Position numbers and translations under genes: made by a program. DNA of 64,000 bases, from positions 186,001-250,000 of the forward strand of contig NZ_CP141821.1 of NCBI RefSeq assembly GCF_035621495.1, in the 5' to 3' direction. The notes below the pieces were generated by a model that saw only the letters and a program-made list of their open reading frames with translations, did no database searches and was not told the origin of the DNA. Each line of letters starts with the position of its first letter. Positions within the stretch are counted from its first letter, which is position 1. The DNA is from Thermococcus sp. SY098 (GTDB lineage: Archaea; Methanobacteriota_B; Thermococci; Thermococcales; Thermococcaceae). Shown here piece by piece: positions 1-8,595 of the stretch.

Positions 1-1152
1 GTTGAATTAGTTGAAAGAAAGGGAATTGGACATCCGGACAGCATAGCCGACGGTATAGCTGAAGCGGTAAGCAGGGCTCTTTCAAGAGAGTACATCAAAA
101 GATACGGAATTATACTCCACCACAACACCGACCAAGTTGAAGTTGTAGGCGGTAGGGCTTATCCAAGGTTTGGTGGCGGAGAGGTCATAAAGCCAATATA
201 TATCCTTCTCTCAGGTAGAGCCGTTGAGTTCATTGATAGGGAAATGTTTCCAGTCCATGAAGTTGCCATAAAGGCTGCAAAAGAGTATCTGAGAAAAGCT
301 GTTAGACACTTGAACGTTGAGGAACACGTTGTTATTGATTCAAGAATTGGTCAGGGAAGCGTCGATTTGGTAAGCGTATTTAACAAAGCAAAAGAAAATC
401 CAATCCCTCTTGCCAATGATACTTCATTTGGAGTTGGATATGCTCCTCTTAGTGAGACAGAGAAGATCGTCCTTGAGACCGAGAAGCTCTTGAACAGTCC
501 AGAATTCAAAAAGAAGTGGCCGGCTGTTGGTGAAGACATCAAAGTTATGGGCCTCAGAAAGGGAGATGAGATAGACCTTACCATTGCCGCCGCTATTGTT
601 GACAGCGAAGTTGCCAACCCAAAGGAGTACATGGAAGTTAAACAGGGAATTTATGACGCTGTTAAGGAGTTGGTTGAAGAACATACAAGCAGAAAGGTCA
701 ACATTTATGTGAACACCGCAGATGATCCAGAAAAGGACATATACTACATAACTGTCACCGGAACATCAGCTGAAGCTGGCGATGATGGCTCAGTTGGCAG
801 AGGTAACAGGGTTAATGGGTTGATTACTCCAAACAGGCACATGAGCATGGAGGCTGCCGCAGGAAAGAACCCAGTCAGTCACGTTGGTAAGATTTACAAC
901 CTCCTTGCAATGCTGGTTGCAAATGACATTGCCAAACAGATTGAAGGAGTTCAGGAGGTTTATGTCAGAATTCTCAGCCAGATTGGAAAGCCAATCGATG
1001 AACCCTTAGTTGCAAGCATACAGATAATTCCAAAGCAGGGCTACAAGGTCGAGAGCTTTGAGAAGGATGCATATGAAATTGCAGATGAATGGTTGGCAAA
1101 CATAACAAAAATACAAAGGATGATCATAGAGGACAAGCTGAATGTTTTCTGA
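1..1152 (+). CDS. mat: S-adenosylmethionine synthetase, archaeal type (5' truncated)
   Basis: The reading frame is open from base 1 and ends with a stop at 1150-1152, so the gene starts before the window; about 384 codons are present of a usual length near 400. The first visible residues hold the GHPDSIADG motif and the middle holds a Gly/Asn-rich stretch ending [14 protein letters not shown], both typical of archaeal AdoMet synthetases, which are only distantly related to bacterial MetK. The enzyme makes S-adenosylmethionine from ATP and methionine in the cytoplasm and so feeds the methyltransferases and radical SAM enzymes in this window (Trm5, RaSEA). The ATG at 244 is internal and not the true start. 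Family assignment is secure. Confidence 0.95.
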   Translation, partial: VELVERKGIGHPDSIADGIAEAVSRALSREYIKRYGIILHHNTDQVEVVGGRAYPRFGGGEVIKPIYILLSGRAVEFIDREMFPVHEVAIKAAKEYLRKAVRHLNVEEHVVIDSRIGQGSVDLVSVFNKAKENPIPLANDTSFGVGYAPLSETEKIVLETEKLLNSPEFKKKWPAVGEDIKVMGLRKGDEIDLTIAAAIVDSEVANPKEYMEVKQGIYDAVKELVEEHTSRKVNIYVNTADDPEKDIYYITVTGTSAEAGDDGSVGRGNRVNGLITPNRHMSMEAAAGKNPVSHVGKIYNLLAMLVANDIAKQIEGVQEVYVRILSQIGKPIDEPLVASIQIIPKQGYKVESFEKDAYEIADEWLANITKIQRMIIEDKLNVF

Positions 1153-1190
1153 CTTCCTCTTGACCTTTTAATCTTTGAATAGCAAAATTT

Positions 1191-1412
1191 TCAAACAGCT
1201 GGAGCTCGACCATTCTGCTTGAGGATTCTTAAAAGCTTGGCTTCTTGAGCTAATGCCATAGCCTTCTCTCTCTTAACAACAGCAAGCTTTTTTGAAACAC
1301 CAACTTTTCTTTGGTACATCATCCTAACAAGCTTGGCTTCTTCAAGCATGAGCAACTCTTTATGTTTCTTGACAACTTCCAATTTTTTCTGAATTAACCT
1401 CAAATTCTCCAT
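1191..1412 (-). CDS. Small basic helical protein made of two tandem repeats
   Basis: A 73-residue protein that I do not recognise. The ATG at 1412 follows a good ribosome binding site (CAGGTGA, six bases away). It consists of two similar units of about 32 residues: residues 9-40 start KKLEVVK and contain EEAKLVRMM, and residues 41-67 start KKLAVVK and contain QEAKLLRIL. The duplication is also visible in the DNA, where AAGCTTGGCTTCTT occurs twice. It is rich in Lys, Leu and Ala and should form two long helices, perhaps a helical hairpin or coiled coil. A TATA-like TTTTTTAAG lies near 1450-1460 on its strand. Nucleic-acid binding is possible from the charge but is not shown. Confidence 0.7.
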   Translation of the reverse strand: MENLRLIQKKLEVVKKHKELLMLEEAKLVRMMYQRKVGVSKKLAVVKREKAMALAQEAKLLRILKQNGRAPAV

Positions 1413-1548
1413 AACGGTTCACCTGAAAATCTATTATTCACTCCCCCCTTAAAAAACTTTCGTTTAATACCTAAGTTTACTTCGACAATCAACTTAAATA
1501 AACCATATCTTTAAAAAGCTGAAGGTTAAATTAATTTCAGGTGAGAAA

Positions 1549-2091
1549 ATGATAATTGCAGTGAGCGGAACCCCTGGAGTGGGAAAGACCACAGTTGCAA
1601 AACTTTTGGCAGAAAAACTCGGATACATGTATGTCGACCTCAAGAAATTCGCAATTGGGCATGGGATTGGCGAGATTAAAGGAGATGAGCTTGAGGTTGA
1701 AATTGACGAGCTGGCATATTTCATTGAAAAAGAGCTTAAAGGAAAAAACGTTGTTCTTGATGGACATCTGAGTCATTTTATGCCTGCTGACCAGGTTATA
1801 ATCCTACGCCTGCACCCAAAGATTATTGGGGAAAGATTAAAGGAGAGGGGCTACAGCAGAGAAAAGATAAGTGAAAACGTTGAGGCTGAATTGGTTGATG
1901 TCTGCTTAGTTGAAGCCATTGACGAGCATGAGAATGTAATCGAAGTAGATACCACTGGAAAAACACCGGAGCAAGTCGTTGAAGAAATCTTAGATCTTTT
2001 GAATAAGGGTGTTAAAAAGAGGGTTGGGATTGTAGATTGGACTCAGGTTTATGAGGAAGTCATCCCGTACTTAAATTTAGGGGGTGAGTGA
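1549..2091 (+). CDS. AK6/Fap7-type adenylate kinase
   Basis: A 180-residue P-loop kinase with Walker [10 protein letters not shown] at residues 7-15, a short lid region ([16 protein letters not shown], about 104-119) and a C-terminal helical tail. This is the pattern of the archaeal adenylate kinase AK6 family (Fap7/hCINAP), which in eukaryotes and archaea is linked to 40S/30S subunit maturation through uS11. The ATG follows CAGGTGAGAAA. A promoter candidate CTTTAAAAAG lies about 35 bases upstream. The stop overlaps the ribosome binding site of htpX, so the two genes are probably cotranscribed. Kinase fold certain; the role in ribosome maturation comes from family knowledge. Confidence 0.88.
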   Translation: MIIAVSGTPGVGKTTVAKLLAEKLGYMYVDLKKFAIGHGIGEIKGDELEVEIDELAYFIEKELKGKNVVLDGHLSHFMPADQVIILRLHPKIIGERLKERGYSREKISENVEAELVDVCLVEAIDEHENVIEVDTTGKTPEQVVEEILDLLNKGVKKRVGIVDWTQVYEEVIPYLNLGGE

Positions 2092-2092
2092 T

Positions 2093-2971
2093 ATGGGACT
2101 TGGGTTATGGCTAAGGACTGGCGTATTAATGGCGTTCCTCACCGGATTGCTGATGGCATTAGGATACGTGCTCGGCAGTGAGACAGGGATGATTTTTGCA
2201 TTTATATTCGCATTAGCTATGAACTTCTTCAGCTACTGGTACAGCGATAAAATCGTTCTCACTTGGTATAGGGCGAGAATAGTTGATGAAATGGAAGCCC
2301 CAGAGCTTCACCGCATAGTTGAGGATCTTGCGAGAGAAGCTGGAATACCAAAACCAAAAGTTGCCATAGTACCCACAGAAGTGCCAAATGCATTTGCAAC
2401 TGGTAGAGATCCGAAGCATGCGGTTGTTGCGGTAACCCAAGGCTTACTGAGAATCTTGGACAGGGACGAGCTTGAGGGCGTGTTAGCTCATGAGATAAGC
2501 CACATAAGGAACAGGGATATACTTATTCAGACTTTAGCGGCAGTCTTAGCTGGGGCAATCATCATGATAGCCAGATGGGCCGGCTGGATGCTCTGGCTTG
2601 GAGGATTTGGAGGCAGAGACAGGGAAGGTGAATCAGGGAGCATTTTGGGAGCAATAGTTCTGATTATTCTTGCTCCAATAGCTGCAATGATGATTCAGAT
2701 GGCAATAAGCAGGGCAAGGGAGTATTTAGCAGATGAAAGCGGAGCAAAGATAAGCGGCAAGCCGTGGGCATTGGCGAGAGCACTTGAAAAAATTGAGTAT
2801 TATGTCTCAAGGAGACCTTTGAGGGATGGCAACCCAGCGACAGCTCATATGTTCATCATAAACCCATTCAGGGGAGCAAGCCTTGCTGAACTGTTCTCAA
2901 CGCATCCACCGACACAGAAGAGGATTGAAAGGCTCAGGAAGATTGCAGAAGAGATGGGAATGTACTTCTAA
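2093..2971 (+). CDS. htpX: HtpX-type membrane zinc metalloprotease (M48)
   Basis: A 292-residue protease with two N-terminal membrane segments (about 7-28 and 33-50), the zinc-binding HEISH motif near residue 134, two further hydrophobic segments (about 150-172 and 183-206), and the third zinc ligand in AREYLADES just after. HtpX proteases degrade misfolded membrane proteins and act with the catalytic site on the cytoplasmic side. I place the start at the ATG at 2093, five bases after GGGGGTGA, instead of the upstream GTG at 2084, which overlaps the ribosome binding site. It follows the AK6 gene by one base and ends just before a strong hairpin. Confidence 0.93.
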   Translation: MGLGLWLRTGVLMAFLTGLLMALGYVLGSETGMIFAFIFALAMNFFSYWYSDKIVLTWYRARIVDEMEAPELHRIVEDLAREAGIPKPKVAIVPTEVPNAFATGRDPKHAVVAVTQGLLRILDRDELEGVLAHEISHIRNRDILIQTLAAVLAGAIIMIARWAGWMLWLGGFGGRDREGESGSILGAIVLIILAPIAAMMIQMAISRAREYLADESGAKISGKPWALARALEKIEYYVSRRPLRDGNPATAHMFIINPFRGASLAELFSTHPPTQKRIERLRKIAEEMGMYF

Positions 2972-2979
2972 CGCAGGAG

Positions 2980-2999
2980 GGGGGAGAAGAATCTCCCCC
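2980..2999 (+). terminator. Perfect 3' hairpin after htpX
   Basis: GGGGGAGA at 2980-2987 pairs perfectly with TCTCCCCC at 2992-2999 over a four-base AGAA loop, nine bases after the htpX stop codon; pyrimidine-rich DNA follows. It could stabilise or end the htpX transcript. Thermococcales usually terminate at T-runs, so the role is inferred from position and structure. Confidence 0.5.
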
Positions 3000-3141
3000 G
3001 TCTCCTATCTTACCACTCCCCTACTCTTTTCTACTATTGGGGAAACTACGTTTTCCTCGCCCTTCCTTAATTGTTTAATTGTGCAACTAAGTCATCGACA
3101 AACATTTAAGCGCTTTTATGAAAATTTATTTGGTGGTTGTC

Positions 3142-4284
3142 ATGAAAGCTGTGAAAGCAACTCTTTTATACGATGGATTGGGCAATGTCAAAAAGAACGT
3201 CTACATTGTTTTTGACAAAGAAATCAAGAAAATCACAAAAGAGAAGCCCAAAGATGCTGAAATAATGGCGGAAGGAGTTGTAACGCCCGCATTTATTGAC
3301 GGACACTCACACATTGGGATGGAGCGCTATGGTGAGCCCTATCAGGAGGGAGAAGCAAACGAGCAGATGGATTCAGTTCTGCCCTTAGTTGACGCTTTGT
3401 ACTCAATTTACATGGACGACAAAGCTTTCAAACACTCAATTGAGTTCGGGGTTCTGTACTCTTCAGTTCTACCAGGAAGCGGAAACATCATCGGAGGAAG
3501 GGCTGTTCTGATTAAAAACTATGGAAGGGATATCGAGGATGCATTTATGAAGTACGTCGGCGTTAAAGCGGCTTTTGGGTACAATCCAAGATCGACTAAG
3601 GAGTGGAAGGGAACAAGGCCGAGCACAAGGATGGGAGCAATTGGAATTCTTCTGAATTGGCTCATAAAGACACAGAAGACGATTACTTTGCTTGACAAAG
3701 GTAAGAAAGAGCCTGAGGAAATTGAACCAACTGTTGAAGCACTAATCCCAGTTTTAAAAGGAGAGGAACCGCTGAGAGTTCACGTACACAAAGAGGACGA
3801 TATAGCAGCATTGCTCATGATAAAGCGCAAGTTTGGACTTAAGATAACCATCGAACATGCGGGTGATGTTCACAGCAAAGAGACGTTTGAAAAGATCAAG
3901 AAAGAGAATGTTCCATTGGTTTATGGTCCATTCGATTCTCTGCCATACAAGGTTGAGCTGAAGCATGAAGACTGGAAGAATGCTAAATACCTCATTGAAG
4001 TGAAGCCCCTCTTTGGGCTTATGAGTGATCACCCGGTAACACTTCAAGCAAATCTTTACCTCCAGCTTAGGCACTTCATAAGGTTGGGGATGAGCAAGGA
4101 AGAGGCGATAAAGATCATAACATACAACAATGCTAAAATCCTTGGAGTAGATGACATTTTAGGAAGCATCGAGAAGGGCAAGTGGGCGTCATTGGTTGTC
4201 TGGAGCGGTGACCCGTTCCACATGGAGAGCTATCCCACGCACGTGTTCGCTGAGGGCGAATTAATTCATGAGTGGGAGGTTTAG
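3142..4284 (+). CDS. Amidohydrolase-family metal-dependent hydrolase
   Basis: A 380-residue protein of the amidohydrolase superfamily (imidazolonepropionase/dihydroorotase-like TIM barrel). Visible metal-site motifs in order are DGHSHIGME (near 53-61), a VHVHKED stretch, IEHAGDVHS and LMSDHPVT. The C-terminal part closes the small beta-sandwich domain (GKWASLVVWSGDPF). The substrate cannot be read from sequence. The ATG at 3142 is preferred over 3118 because GGTGG lies seven bases before it and the extra eight residues are unlike the family. It is transcribed alone, and a perfect inverted repeat lies 15 bases after the stop. Confidence 0.88.
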   Translation: MKAVKATLLYDGLGNVKKNVYIVFDKEIKKITKEKPKDAEIMAEGVVTPAFIDGHSHIGMERYGEPYQEGEANEQMDSVLPLVDALYSIYMDDKAFKHSIEFGVLYSSVLPGSGNIIGGRAVLIKNYGRDIEDAFMKYVGVKAAFGYNPRSTKEWKGTRPSTRMGAIGILLNWLIKTQKTITLLDKGKKEPEEIEPTVEALIPVLKGEEPLRVHVHKEDDIAALLMIKRKFGLKITIEHAGDVHSKETFEKIKKENVPLVYGPFDSLPYKVELKHEDWKNAKYLIEVKPLFGLMSDHPVTLQANLYLQLRHFIRLGMSKEEAIKIITYNNAKILGVDDILGSIEKGKWASLVVWSGDPFHMESYPTHVFAEGELIHEWEV

Positions 4285-4671
4285 TTTCTTTTCTCTTTTC
4301 GTTCACATTTTGTGAACGGATCATTTATGATTTGTGAACTTTCGGAAAAGATTTGGCAGCTTTTTCCAATTCTTATAAACTTTCTGAATTTTGCAATCTT
4401 CTCAATCTTGGAATGAATAACTTTGAACATGGGAGCATATTTTGACACCCCCAATTTTTCTGTTCACTGATGTATCAATTTAACCCGATGTATTTTGTCA
4501 TTTTTACTTTAAAATTCGAAATACATTACATTTTGTCAAAAATGGTGGTTCATTTTTGGGTAATTTTTGGATAAAATTCAAATTCCTTTCGAAAAATGCT
4601 AAATTTTTCCACATAGCTGATCATTATAGGACATGCAAGTGTATTAAAGTACTATCTTTGGGGGTGATACA
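4285..4671. other. 387-base non-coding region with GTTCAC/GTGAAC repeats
   Basis: No credible gene is seen. A perfect inverted repeat CGTTCAC-ATTTT-GTGAACG occupies 4300-4318 just after the amidohydrolase stop. Further half-sites GTGAAC (4334-4339) and GTTCAC (4462-4467) follow, and ATTTTGTCA is repeated near 4495 and 4535. The rest is AT-rich. The first repeat may be a 3' hairpin or, with the other half-sites, part of a control region for the oxidoreductase gene that starts at 4672. Confidence 0.5.
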
Positions 4672-5721
4672 ATGAAATTCTATATCTGCAGGGAGAAAGA
4701 AGAGCCAAAAGAAGAAAGGATTGCAATTGTCGGGACAGGTCCAGCAGGACTTTCCGCTACGGGCTACTTAGCTTGCAAAGGCTACCAGGTGGAAGTCTTT
4801 GACAAGATGCCAGAAGGAGGGGGTATGGTTGCATTTGGGATTCCCGAATCAAGAATTCCAATAAAAAGTGTGAGAGAAGGTGTTAAAGATTTGGAGAGAC
4901 TTGGGATAAAGTTCAATTTCAGAACTAAAGTCGTTTATGATAACTTGAGAGATCTTGGTGATGAGTTCGTTGAGAGAGTTGTTTATTTGGAGGAACTGCT
5001 GGAGGATTTTGACGCTCTATTGATAGCAACAGGGGCTTGGAGGCCGAAAAAACTTAAAATTGATGGCATTGAACTTAAGGGAGTATGGGATGCTCTAACA
5101 TTGCTCTACAAGATAAAACTTGCGAGAATAGGCTACATCCCTTGGAGTGCTGTTCCAGAGATGAGAGGTAAGGAGGTTGTGATAATTGGAGCTGGCTATA
5201 CAGCGGTTGATGTTGCCTTAGAGACAAAAAGTTTGGGGGCTAAAAAGGTGACAATGGTCTACCGCAGAGGACTTGAGGACAGCTATGCGAAGACTGAAAT
5301 AAAGAAATTGATTAGTGAGGGAGTTAGTTTCATAGGGTTTGCCACTCCTGCAAGAATTCTCGGAGAAGATGAAATTAAAGGGGTAGAATTTGTTAAAACT
5401 AAGATAGTGAATGGGAAAGTAATTCCAACAGGTGAGACCTTCCAGCTAAGCACCGACATCTTTGTATACGCTATAGGACAGTTCCCAACACCGCCAATAA
5501 AAGCGCTGATATGTGCAAATGAAAAAATTTTAAGAAATGCTGGAATATTCTTAGCTGGGGATGTTATTGTACCAAGAAACATTGGGACGGCAATACGAGA
5601 AGGTATTAGGGTCGCTAAAGAGATTGAAGAGTGGCTGAAGTCAAAGGAGGAAAGACCAAGAGCACTATTCATAAGAAGCTTTCTCTTCTCCCAAAGATCT
5701 GAGATTTGGCAAAATTGTTGA
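4672..5721 (+). CDS. GltD-like FAD/NAD(P) oxidoreductase without Fe-S domain
   Basis: A 349-residue pyridine nucleotide-disulfide oxidoreductase-fold protein. It has an N-terminal FAD-binding GTGPAGLSATGYLA (about 21-34), a second dinucleotide-binding motif GAGYTAVDVALE in the middle, and a C-terminal FAD contact in FLAGDVIVPRNIGTAIREG. It resembles the glutamate synthase small subunit (GltD/NfnB family) but lacks the N-terminal iron-sulfur domain, so it probably works with a separate ferredoxin-like partner. The ATG follows GGGGGTGATACA. The last 20 residues (from RPRALFI) do not look like the family and may be a drifted tail. Its partner and substrate are unknown. Confidence 0.82.
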   Translation: MKFYICREKEEPKEERIAIVGTGPAGLSATGYLACKGYQVEVFDKMPEGGGMVAFGIPESRIPIKSVREGVKDLERLGIKFNFRTKVVYDNLRDLGDEFVERVVYLEELLEDFDALLIATGAWRPKKLKIDGIELKGVWDALTLLYKIKLARIGYIPWSAVPEMRGKEVVIIGAGYTAVDVALETKSLGAKKVTMVYRRGLEDSYAKTEIKKLISEGVSFIGFATPARILGEDEIKGVEFVKTKIVNGKVIPTGETFQLSTDIFVYAIGQFPTPPIKALICANEKILRNAGIFLAGDVIVPRNIGTAIREGIRVAKEIEEWLKSKEERPRALFIRSFLFSQRSEIWQNC

Positions 5722-5736
5722 ATTCCTACTTCCTTT

Positions 5737-7017
5737 TTACAGATTAATACTTTCCAAAATCTTCTCCTCCCCAAGCGGTAACACTAAAGGCCTTGATAGA
5801 TGCCTCCTTGCATCTGGTGGGACTTCGTAAATTTTCTTTTGCAGCTTTCTTGGCACCTCAACTGGGATTAAAACTTTAGACATTTTGTAACCGCACTTTT
5901 TGCACTTCAGGTAATCTCCCTTGCTCTTCATCGTTCCGCCACATTTTGGGCACTTCGGCTTTCTATACTCAATTTTCTTAGCCAGCTTTACTGGATAAAA
6001 TTTCTCAAGGTTGAGCGTCAAAACACCTTCAAACTCCTTTACTCCTCCTGCTGCTATAATCTCGTCCCCTTCAATCAACATTCTCACGTATCTCCTGAAT
6101 CCTTTCGTCGGCTCAAATGCAGCAACCCTCAGCCTTCCAGTTCCATCGTCAACTTCAAAGAAGACGTGCCTTCCCTTCTCCCAGTAACTCTTTACAACTT
6201 TTGCTTTAATTACAGCATTATCGAATTGTTTAAGCTCTGCAATCTTTTTGAACCTTAAATGTTCATCCGTGCTTTGATTCGTCTTGAAAATCTGATAAAA
6301 TTCGACTGGCTCTTCGATTGTTATGCTCTCAAAAGCCAGAAGAACCTTATTTTTGTCAATTCCTCTAATGCCAACCAGAACAGGGTCTTTACCGCGGGGA
6401 GTAATTAAAACCGAGCCCTTATATGGATCAACATTATCGTATGTGAAGGGATAAAACTGCTTATCCATTTCAAAAACGCTCTCTTTGCTCACCTTTCTTA
6501 GAGTTCCCCAAAGCTCTCTTTTCCTATATGCTAAAAGCTCGTAAGTGGACTCTTTGAGAGGATGCCCAATTGCTGCTAATGCTCCGACTATCCCTCTTCC
6601 AAGTTTAAATTTGTAGATTTCAGCATCAACCTCTTTAGCAACTTTCTCTGCCTCGTCAATACTTACGTGCTCCCAGATAGCCCGGTAAGTAAACTCAGTC
6701 AGCTCTTCTGGAATTTCCCCCTCCAAAAACACCACACCTGGATTCGTGTTCTCATGAGTTAGATCGGCAAGTTCTTCAACAAATTCAAGAACAAGCCTCT
6801 TAATCTTTGGAACATCTTCTTCATCAGCTTCAAAGCTCATTGCAACTGCACCATTCCCTCTCGTCTTGTAGGGAACGTTGGGGTTCAACCTAATCAGCTT
6901 TGGCAAATCTAAAGGCTCCGCTAACTTGGAGATCTCCTTATAGAGCAGAGCCCCTAAATAAGTTGTGCACATGCCATTTGGTGAGTCAGTGTCGTCGAGA
7001 CCTATGTGGAGCATCAT
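5737..7017 (-). CDS. tiaS: tRNA(Ile2) 2-agmatinylcytidine synthetase TiaS
   Basis: A 426-residue enzyme that attaches agmatine to C34 of tRNA-Ile(CAU) so that it reads AUA, a modification unique to archaea. The N-terminus carries the diagnostic [16 protein letters not shown]. The central region includes DPVLVGIRG, then an OB-fold nucleic-acid-binding domain follows, and a C-terminal zinc ribbon (CPKCGG ... CKKCG, about residues 355-378) ends the protein. Starts at 7020 (TTG), 7017 (ATG) and 7014 (ATG) are in frame and no clear ribosome binding site decides; I give 7017. It converges on the oxidoreductase gene with a 15-base gap. Confidence 0.94.
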   Translation of the reverse strand: MMLHIGLDDTDSPNGMCTTYLGALLYKEISKLAEPLDLPKLIRLNPNVPYKTRGNGAVAMSFEADEEDVPKIKRLVLEFVEELADLTHENTNPGVVFLEGEIPEELTEFTYRAIWEHVSIDEAEKVAKEVDAEIYKFKLGRGIVGALAAIGHPLKESTYELLAYRKRELWGTLRKVSKESVFEMDKQFYPFTYDNVDPYKGSVLITPRGKDPVLVGIRGIDKNKVLLAFESITIEEPVEFYQIFKTNQSTDEHLRFKKIAELKQFDNAVIKAKVVKSYWEKGRHVFFEVDDGTGRLRVAAFEPTKGFRRYVRMLIEGDEIIAAGGVKEFEGVLTLNLEKFYPVKLAKKIEYRKPKCPKCGGTMKSKGDYLKCKKCGYKMSKVLIPVEVPRKLQKKIYEVPPDARRHLSRPLVLPLGEEKILESINL

Positions 7018-7041
7018 CAAAGCGTAGAAAAGAAGAGAACG

Positions 7042-7590
7042 TTAAAAGCTTTCCCATTCATCCTTAAACAGCTCGTAAAATAAAACATCAGCAAAGCCTT
7101 CCTCTGGGATATGGACGTGCTTTTTTAGCCGTCCCACGAGCTTAAAGCCGTTCTTTTCAAGAACCCTTTGCGAAGCTACGTTGTATTCATAAACCCTTGC
7201 ATAAACCTTCCTTAGATTGAGCCATTTGAAGCAGTACTCCAAGACCAATTCCACTGCTTCCGTTGCATATCCTTTCCCCCAGTACTGCTTGCTCAAAAAG
7301 TATCCTATTTCAGCATGCCCATTCTTATGATTAATCTTATGAACTCCAATCAATCCAACGAGAGAGTCGCTCCTATTTTCAATAACTGCAAAAACTCTGT
7401 GTCTCTCTTTTTCCCTCCTAATTCTCTCGTACCATTCTACCTCATCTTCAAAGTAGAACACAGCATCTGGTGAAGATAAATATCTCCTCACATCTCTGTC
7501 GTTGTACCATAGCCAAACCTTCGGTATGTCCTCTCTCAATAGAACGCTGAGAGAAACCCTCCTCCCAGTTAGGATTATAGGTCTCTGCAT
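7042..7590 (-). CDS. GNAT-family N-acetyltransferase (RimJ/RimL-like)
   Basis: A 182-residue GNAT acetyltransferase. The acetyl-CoA loop is YWGKGYATEAVELVLEYCF, followed by the family ending NVASQRVLEKNGFKLVGR. This is the RimJ/RimL-type subfamily, which acetylates protein N-termini or small amines; the substrate is unknown. I choose the ATG at 7590, which has AAGGTG six bases upstream, over the GTG at 7599. It lies 25 bases from the start of tiaS on the same strand and may be transcribed ahead of it; the HTH regulator gene diverges from it. Confidence 0.87.
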   Translation of the reverse strand: MQRPIILTGRRVSLSVLLREDIPKVWLWYNDRDVRRYLSSPDAVFYFEDEVEWYERIRREKERHRVFAVIENRSDSLVGLIGVHKINHKNGHAEIGYFLSKQYWGKGYATEAVELVLEYCFKWLNLRKVYARVYEYNVASQRVLEKNGFKLVGRLKKHVHIPEEGFADVLFYELFKDEWESF

Positions 7591-7632
7591 ACCATACACC
7601 TTAAATTTTTAAGTTCTTTTTCCTATTTATAA

Positions 7633-8595
7633 ATGATGATGGAAAAGGAGAGATTGATTAGAGTCGTCGAGAGCATCTTGCGAGGCACAGGATTTAGAAC
7701 CGCGAGAATGGAGTTTAAGGGTGCATGCTTTGACTTAGTGGCGAGTAGGTTATTCTTATTGCTTTTTATCAAAGTTTTACAGAACATTGACACGCTCACA
7801 AAAGAGCAGGCTGAGGATTTAAAGCGCCTGGCTAAGTTCTTCCAAGCTTCTCCGCTCATAGTTGGGCTCAAGACAAAAAACGATGAACTTGAGGAAGGGG
7901 TAGTTTACGAGCGCTTTGGAATCTACGCATTGAATCCACAAACCCTCTACGATGTGATAGTTGAAAATGAACTGCCGGCAATCTTCGCTGAAAGAGGGGG
8001 CTTTTACGTCAAAATTAATGGAGAGTATCTCAGATATTTGAGGGAGAAGTATGGATACAGCATTGGTGAACTTGCCGAGCTATTGGGAGTTTCAAGAAAA
8101 AGCCTGCAGAATTATGAAAGAGGAGAACAGGCTGTCAGCTTAGATGTTGCCATTAGATTGGAGGAGATATTCAACGAACCTCTGGCTAAGCCTATTGATA
8201 TCCTCCATGCAAAAGTTGAAGCTAAGCTTGACGTAAAGCCAGAGAACGAGCTTGAAAGGGAAATCTTTGAGCGCTTAAAAGCTCTTGGGATGGGAGTTGT
8301 TAAAATTAAAAAGGCTCCATTCAATGCAATTTCGAAAGAGGAGGAGTTCAAGATTTTAACAGGGATAGACCAGAGAAAAACCAAGACAACGATAAAAAGA
8401 GCTCAGATGGTTAATGAGGTTAGCAAGATAATCCACAGCGATGGAGTCTTCATTTTGGAAAAAACAAAAACTGAAGTTGTTGGAGAAATTCCACTAATAC
8501 CTAAAAAAGCCCTCTCAGAAATTAGGGATGCTGATGAGCTAATTGAGATGATTGAAGAGCTGAAGAAAGAGATAAAGAAAAAGGTCCTCAGCTGA
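7633..8595 (+). CDS. Archaeal HTH-type transcriptional regulator (COG1395-like)
   Basis: A 320-residue protein with an N-terminal alpha/beta domain reminiscent of restriction-endonuclease folds (about 1-125) and a Cro/XRE-type helix-turn-helix at about 135-160 (IGELAELLGVSRKSLQNYER). A C-terminal region of unknown function ends in a Glu/Lys-rich helix. The architecture matches a conserved archaeal family of putative HTH regulators. Three in-frame ATGs (7633, 7636, 7639) follow each other with no strong ribosome binding site. It diverges from the acetyltransferase gene by 42 bases. Its stop shares the palindrome TCAGCTGA with the stop of the opposing HD gene. Target genes are unknown. Confidence 0.82.
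   Translation: MMMEKERLIRVVESILRGTGFRTARMEFKGACFDLVASRLFLLLFIKVLQNIDTLTKEQAEDLKRLAKFFQASPLIVGLKTKNDELEEGVVYERFGIYALNPQTLYDVIVENELPAIFAERGGFYVKINGEYLRYLREKYGYSIGELAELLGVSRKSLQNYERGEQAVSLDVAIRLEEIFNEPLAKPIDILHAKVEAKLDVKPENELEREIFERLKALGMGVVKIKKAPFNAISKEEEFKILTGIDQRKTKTTIKRAQMVNEVSKIIHSDGVFILEKTKTEVVGEIPLIPKKALSEIRDADELIEMIEELKKEIKKKVLS

Noticed and set aside
1200-1400. Direct DNA repeats as a CRISPR or transposon trace
   Set aside because: Only two copies, inside one reading frame and in step with a protein repeat; no spacers or inverted ends.
2883-3215. 110-residue frame between htpX and the amidohydrolase gene
   Set aside because: It overlaps the htpX end and the amidohydrolase start in a different frame, lacks a ribosome binding site and has no protein-like features.
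4650-4671. TrmBL1 (TATCAC-N5-GTGATA) site before the oxidoreductase gene
   Set aside because: Only the GTGATA half is present, and it coincides with the ribosome binding site GGGGGTGATA.
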